Below are positions 14,225 through 16,752 of a stretch of DNA of 16,752 nucleotides, in pieces. The number at the start of each line of letters is the position of its first letter. The stretch's first letter is position 1. Source of the stretch: CAYUKK01 sp964445305. GTDB lineage: Bacteria; Acidobacteriota; Aminicenantia; Aminicenantales; UBA8522. The stretch is taken from assembly GCA_964445305.1 (NCBI GenBank), contig CAYUKK010000138.1, positions 1 to 16,752 of the forward strand, given 5' to 3'. The translations under genes and the position numbers were made by a program. The notes below the pieces were generated by a model. It had not been told where the DNA came from. It did not search any database and was given only the letters and a program-made list of their open reading frames with translations.

Positions 14225-16108
14225 TCACCCAGCGCGACCACCACCGCCTCCCGCCCCGCCTCCACCGCCGCGGCTAAAGCCGCCGCCTCCTCCGGACGAA
14301 TAATGAACGGCCGAGGTGGCCGCTCGATGAAGCGAGGTCGAGGCCGATTCGATATTCTTGATGATGGAAGCGAGATGACTCGGACTGGCCAGGGTAGAAC
14401 GGTCAAGCCCCCTATACCAAACAGGAATCGTCGCTCGCTCATCCTTCAGGATGAGGGGAAGCATCTTGAGGATTTTCCTGGCGTTCCCGAAAAGGATGCC
14501 GAAAACAAGATAATGCTCCCAGAGTTTATACGACTCGGGTGGCAGGTCTTGGAAAGAAGAAAAATCGTCCAGAAAGCGGTCGAGTGCTTTCCACAGCTCG
14601 TTTTCTCGCGCCCAGGGCTGGGAGCGTCGCTTCATCTTGGGAAGCAAAAGGCCGGCCAGGAGGCCGAGGATAGGGTTGAGCGTCAGCACAGCCACGGGAA
14701 TCGTTGCGGCCAGGAATAGGTTTCTCGTCTTCAGGCTTTTTGGCTCGATGAAGTGGCGGTTTTTCGCCTCTCTGTCGATTTTTTTGGCCCAGCCGGTATA
14801 CCATTCCTGGAATTTCTGTGGCTTTTCCTTGAGGAAAGCCTCTATTTCACCAAAACGAACTCCGGCCGTCCCAGCATCTTTTTGGCGACCGACCGTCATA
14901 AAAAGAAAATCAAGCAAGTTCTTTTCATAGCCGAGGAGACGACTGTCAGCGGCATAGTCCTTTTTCCTCAATGTAATCGTCGTTTCCACATCCTCCTTAT
15001 CCCTGAAAAGACCTTCCTTCTGCGTTCTTTTCTCTTCGAGTTCGACATATCCCTTTCGGGCCAGGTCAAAAAGCGTTGCTGTAAACGAACGCGGTGTCAC
15101 TTTCTTCCCTTCTCGGAGAAGTACTTCGACCAGGGCGGGCGGTAAATCAGAAGGAAGGTCGCGGAAATAGTCTGGGATGTCCTCAAACCTGTAATCCTTT
15201 CCCACCTTCCTCCAGGCCCGGACAAAGATGAAAAGCCAGCCCAGCGAAAGGACGACCGTCCCGATGGCCCAGACGAGCAAGACTTTCATGGCTATCGCAT
15301 GCCGGCGAATCGCTTTTTCTTGCTCTCGCTCAATACGGGCGATTGTTTCCTTAACAAAACGCGCTTCCTCCTCCCTGATGGACTCCCGCGTATGCCGCCG
15401 GGAAGGGACACCGGCGACGAGGCCTGCTGGCCAGACGAGGCGGATTTCGACGAACTGGAAGGCCCGAACGTCAGTGGACACAAAGCGAGCTCGCCGGCTA
15501 TCAACAATTTCGAACCAGCCCGAAAGAGGACCATGGCCGTAGATAAGAAGGTCATCTTTTTTCGCCACGGGCTCGGGCAAAGTCACCGTCACCACCACTT
15601 TGCCTGTCGGCCGATCCCAGTCGTCTCCGATGGCCTGCCAATAAAGCTCAGAGACATCGGGATAGCTAATGATAGCTCCCCTAACCCGGTAATGAAAGTG
15701 GAAGGTGCGGCGTTCGTCTTTGGCCTGGAAACGCCACTTGACCTCAACCTTGTCGAGCGATTTCCCTATCTCAGCCGCCAGGCGATGGCCATTTTCGTCG
15801 CTTAACTCAAAGTCTTCAACTTTTATTTCATAGCGTGTGCCCTGGCGAACGACTCTTAGCGGAATCCACAAGCTGGCCCAAGAGAAACTCCCCTCAAATT
15901 CGTAAGTCCGGAACTCATCAACCGTGAAGGAGCCATCCGGCTCAATGGCAATGTCGACCCGAACCTCGGGAAAATAATAGTTTTTGGCTTTTCCCTGAGC
16001 AGGAAACGCCGACAGAATGGCCAAGGCAAGAAGAAGGATGACAATAGAATGACGAAGAACGGAAGAAACCCGAATCGACCAGGGCATCCAGGTCAAAATG
16101 TCCCTCAT
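14225..16108 (-). CDS. DUF2207-domain membrane protein with Gly-rich tail
   Basis: From ATG at 16108 the product has 627 residues. A signal peptide or N-terminal membrane anchor lies at about 15-40. A large beta-rich extracytoplasmic DUF2207 domain follows (about 45-235, including YYFPEVRVDIAIEPDGSF and a WQAIGDDWDRP stretch), then a membrane segment at about 271-297. Next come a soluble helical part with PPALVEVLLREGKVTPRSF-like features, a second hydrophobic hairpin (about 462-487) and the family's hallmark tail of Gly with Phe-Ser (605-627). The family is widespread and its function is not known; a cell-envelope role is likely. The frame opens to 16183, but ATG at 16108 overlaps the methyltransferase stop as ATGA, the usual coupled arrangement, and removes an Arg-rich lead. 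Its upstream ribosome site is weak, so coupling probably drives translation. Confidence 0.88.
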   Translation of the reverse strand: MRDILTWMPWSIRVSSVLRHSIVILLLALAILSAFPAQGKAKNYYFPEVRVDIAIEPDGSFTVDEFRTYEFEGSFSWASLWIPLRVVRQGTRYEIKVEDFELSDENGHRLAAEIGKSLDKVEVKWRFQAKDERRTFHFHYRVRGAIISYPDVSELYWQAIGDDWDRPTGKVVVTVTLPEPVAKKDDLLIYGHGPLSGWFEIVDSRRARFVSTDVRAFQFVEIRLVWPAGLVAGVPSRRHTRESIREEEARFVKETIARIEREQEKAIRRHAIAMKVLLVWAIGTVVLSLGWLFIFVRAWRKVGKDYRFEDIPDYFRDLPSDLPPALVEVLLREGKKVTPRSFTATLFDLARKGYVELEEKRTQKEGLFRDKEDVETTITLRKKDYAADSRLLGYEKNLLDFLFMTVGRQKDAGTAGVRFGEIEAFLKEKPQKFQEWYTGWAKKIDREAKNRHFIEPKSLKTRNLFLAATIPVAVLTLNPILGLLAGLLLPKMKRRSQPWARENELWKALDRFLDDFSSFQDLPPESYKLWEHYLVFGILFGNARKILKMLPLILKDERATIPVWYRGLDRSTLASPSHLASIIKNIESASTSLHRAATSAVHYSSGGGGGFSRGGGGGAGGGGGRAG

Positions 16109-16752
16109 CGGAAAAGGGAGTTTCCTTCGTCGATTTCGGTGTCGAGGGGCTTCATCGTGCCAGGACGTCGGGTAGCCCTCCATGTCTTCTTGTTCTTCTT
16201 CGCTTGACTCCGAATCTCCGCCGTCCCCTCGATAGTATGTCCTCTGGCGTGGCCAGCGAAGGCCATCGTTGTCGTCTTGTCTCCTTCTTCCCTCTCGACA
16301 ATGAAACGAAGATTCTCTCCCTCGAGGAAGATGTCCTTCAAGAGGAGCTCCTCCTCACCCACCTTCATCTTGCCCTGGGGGTACTGGAAGAGCTGATCCA
16401 GTTCAAGTTGGCATACTTTTTTGGGGAAAATATCCGGCCAGGCCCATTCCCAGATGCCTGAGACATTGGCTGGAACAATCCAGAGGTAGACATCATGGGC
16501 CATATCGTTGACCATGACCACAGAAGACTGGTCCGGCTTCCAGGTGTCCATTCCGTAATTATGGGAGACAACGCGGGTGCCAGGTTTGAGCTGGGCCAAG
16601 AGCCGGGGGCGAAGGCGAAGGTTGACGGAGGTAAGGAGGTAAAGGGAGACCACCGTCGCCTCATGGAAATCAGCTTCAAAAAGGTCCATTTCGATGAATC
16701 GGACAAGGTGGCTCACCCCGGCCTCGGCAGCGTTCGCTACGCTTTCCTTAAT
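16105..16752 (-). CDS. class I SAM-dependent methyltransferase, C-terminal part (runs off the window)
   Basis: The frame is open to the right edge, so only the last 215 or so residues are present. GTG at 16716 is an internal Val codon, because the frame reads on as IKESVANAAEAGVSHLVRF. The visible part begins at the strand that follows the SAM-binding core and shows FIEMDLFEADFHEATVVSLYLL, NLRLRPRLLAQLKPGTRVVS and a DTWKPD segment, a pattern common in small-molecule or protein methyltransferases of this class. A C-terminal extension of about 115 residues follows (WIVPANVSGIWEW onward), ending in a Lys/Arg-rich tail. The SAM-binding GxGxG loop must lie outside the window. It shares an ATGA stop-start overlap with the DUF2207 gene. 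The substrate is unknown. Confidence 0.82.
   Translation of the reverse strand: MKESVANAAEAGVSHLVRFIEMDLFEADFHEATVVSLYLLTSVNLRLRPRLLAQLKPGTRVVSHNYGMDTWKPDQSSVVMVNDMAHDVYLWIVPANVSGIWEWAWPDIFPKKVCQLELDQLFQYPQGKMKVGEEELLLKDIFLEGENLRFIVEREEGDKTTTMAFAGHARGHTIEGTAEIRSQAKKNKKTWRATRRPGTMKPLDTEIDEGNSLFR

Noticed and set aside
14225..14300. GC-rich triplet repeat as a mobile or microsatellite element
   Set aside because: It encodes the Gly-rich tail typical of DUF2207 proteins.
16109..16183. DUF2207 start at 16183
   Set aside because: The extra 25 residues are Arg/His-rich, precede the signal peptide and overlap the methyltransferase gene. ATG at 16108 forms a standard ATGA junction.

Overview
The window looks like a chromosomal stretch from a free-living bacterium with a Gram-negative-type envelope. 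Three or four predicted lipoproteins or secreted proteins, strong GGAGG ribosome sites, a sigma-70 type promoter and moderately G+C-rich coding DNA (by eye) support this. I cannot fix the phylum. The mix (PurF-like protein beginning MGGFFG, kinase-M23-aminotransferase fusion, DUF2207 protein, RsbRD-type sensor) would fit an Acidobacteria/Aminicenantes-like lineage, but that is only an impression. There are no mobile elements, CRISPR arrays, tRNAs or rRNAs.

Layout. (1) 1-462 has no gene. It is A+T-rich, carries an inverted repeat and a strong promoter (180-208), and then a roughly 250-base leader that can fold, before an RpoD/SigA-family sigma factor at 463-1899 (+). (2) A minus-strand gene train runs from 10867 down to 1930: acyl-ACP thioesterase, a 1037-residue kinase/M23 peptidase/class III aminotransferase fusion, an exported amidohydrolase, a PurF-like protein with a degenerate glutaminase domain, a RecB/Cas4-like Fe-S nuclease, and a small lipoprotein. 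Most gaps are under 30 bases or are overlaps; one 72-base gap with an A/T palindrome precedes the amidohydrolase. (3) A single plus-strand gene, 11104-12258, encodes a DAO-family FAD oxidoreductase, divergent from the thioesterase. (4) A second minus-strand train enters at the right edge and ends at 12284: a truncated methyltransferase, a DUF2207 membrane protein, a free-standing RsbRD-type sensor domain, a small lipoprotein, and a UbiA/MenA-type prenyltransferase followed by a likely intrinsic terminator.

How the genes may work together. The thioesterase, kinase-lyase fusion and FAD oxidoreductase could all belong to turnover of phosphorylated amino alcohols, amino acids or lipids, but the sequence does not prove this. 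The fusion itself argues for a two-step route: phosphorylate an amino alcohol, then eliminate the phosphate with a PLP enzyme, as hydroxylysine kinase and its phospho-lyase partner do in animals. The PurF-like protein keeps its phosphoribosyltransferase and Fe-S cysteine motifs but lacks the N-terminal cysteine and other glutaminase residues, so it probably does not use glutamine.

The items most worth a second look are the glutaminase-dead PurF homologue, the three-domain fusion with an apparently intact zinc peptidase domain in the middle, the structured leader of the sigma factor gene, and the coupling of an Fe-S nuclease to a lipoprotein gene. I did not find a clear defence island or a wholly unprecedented system.
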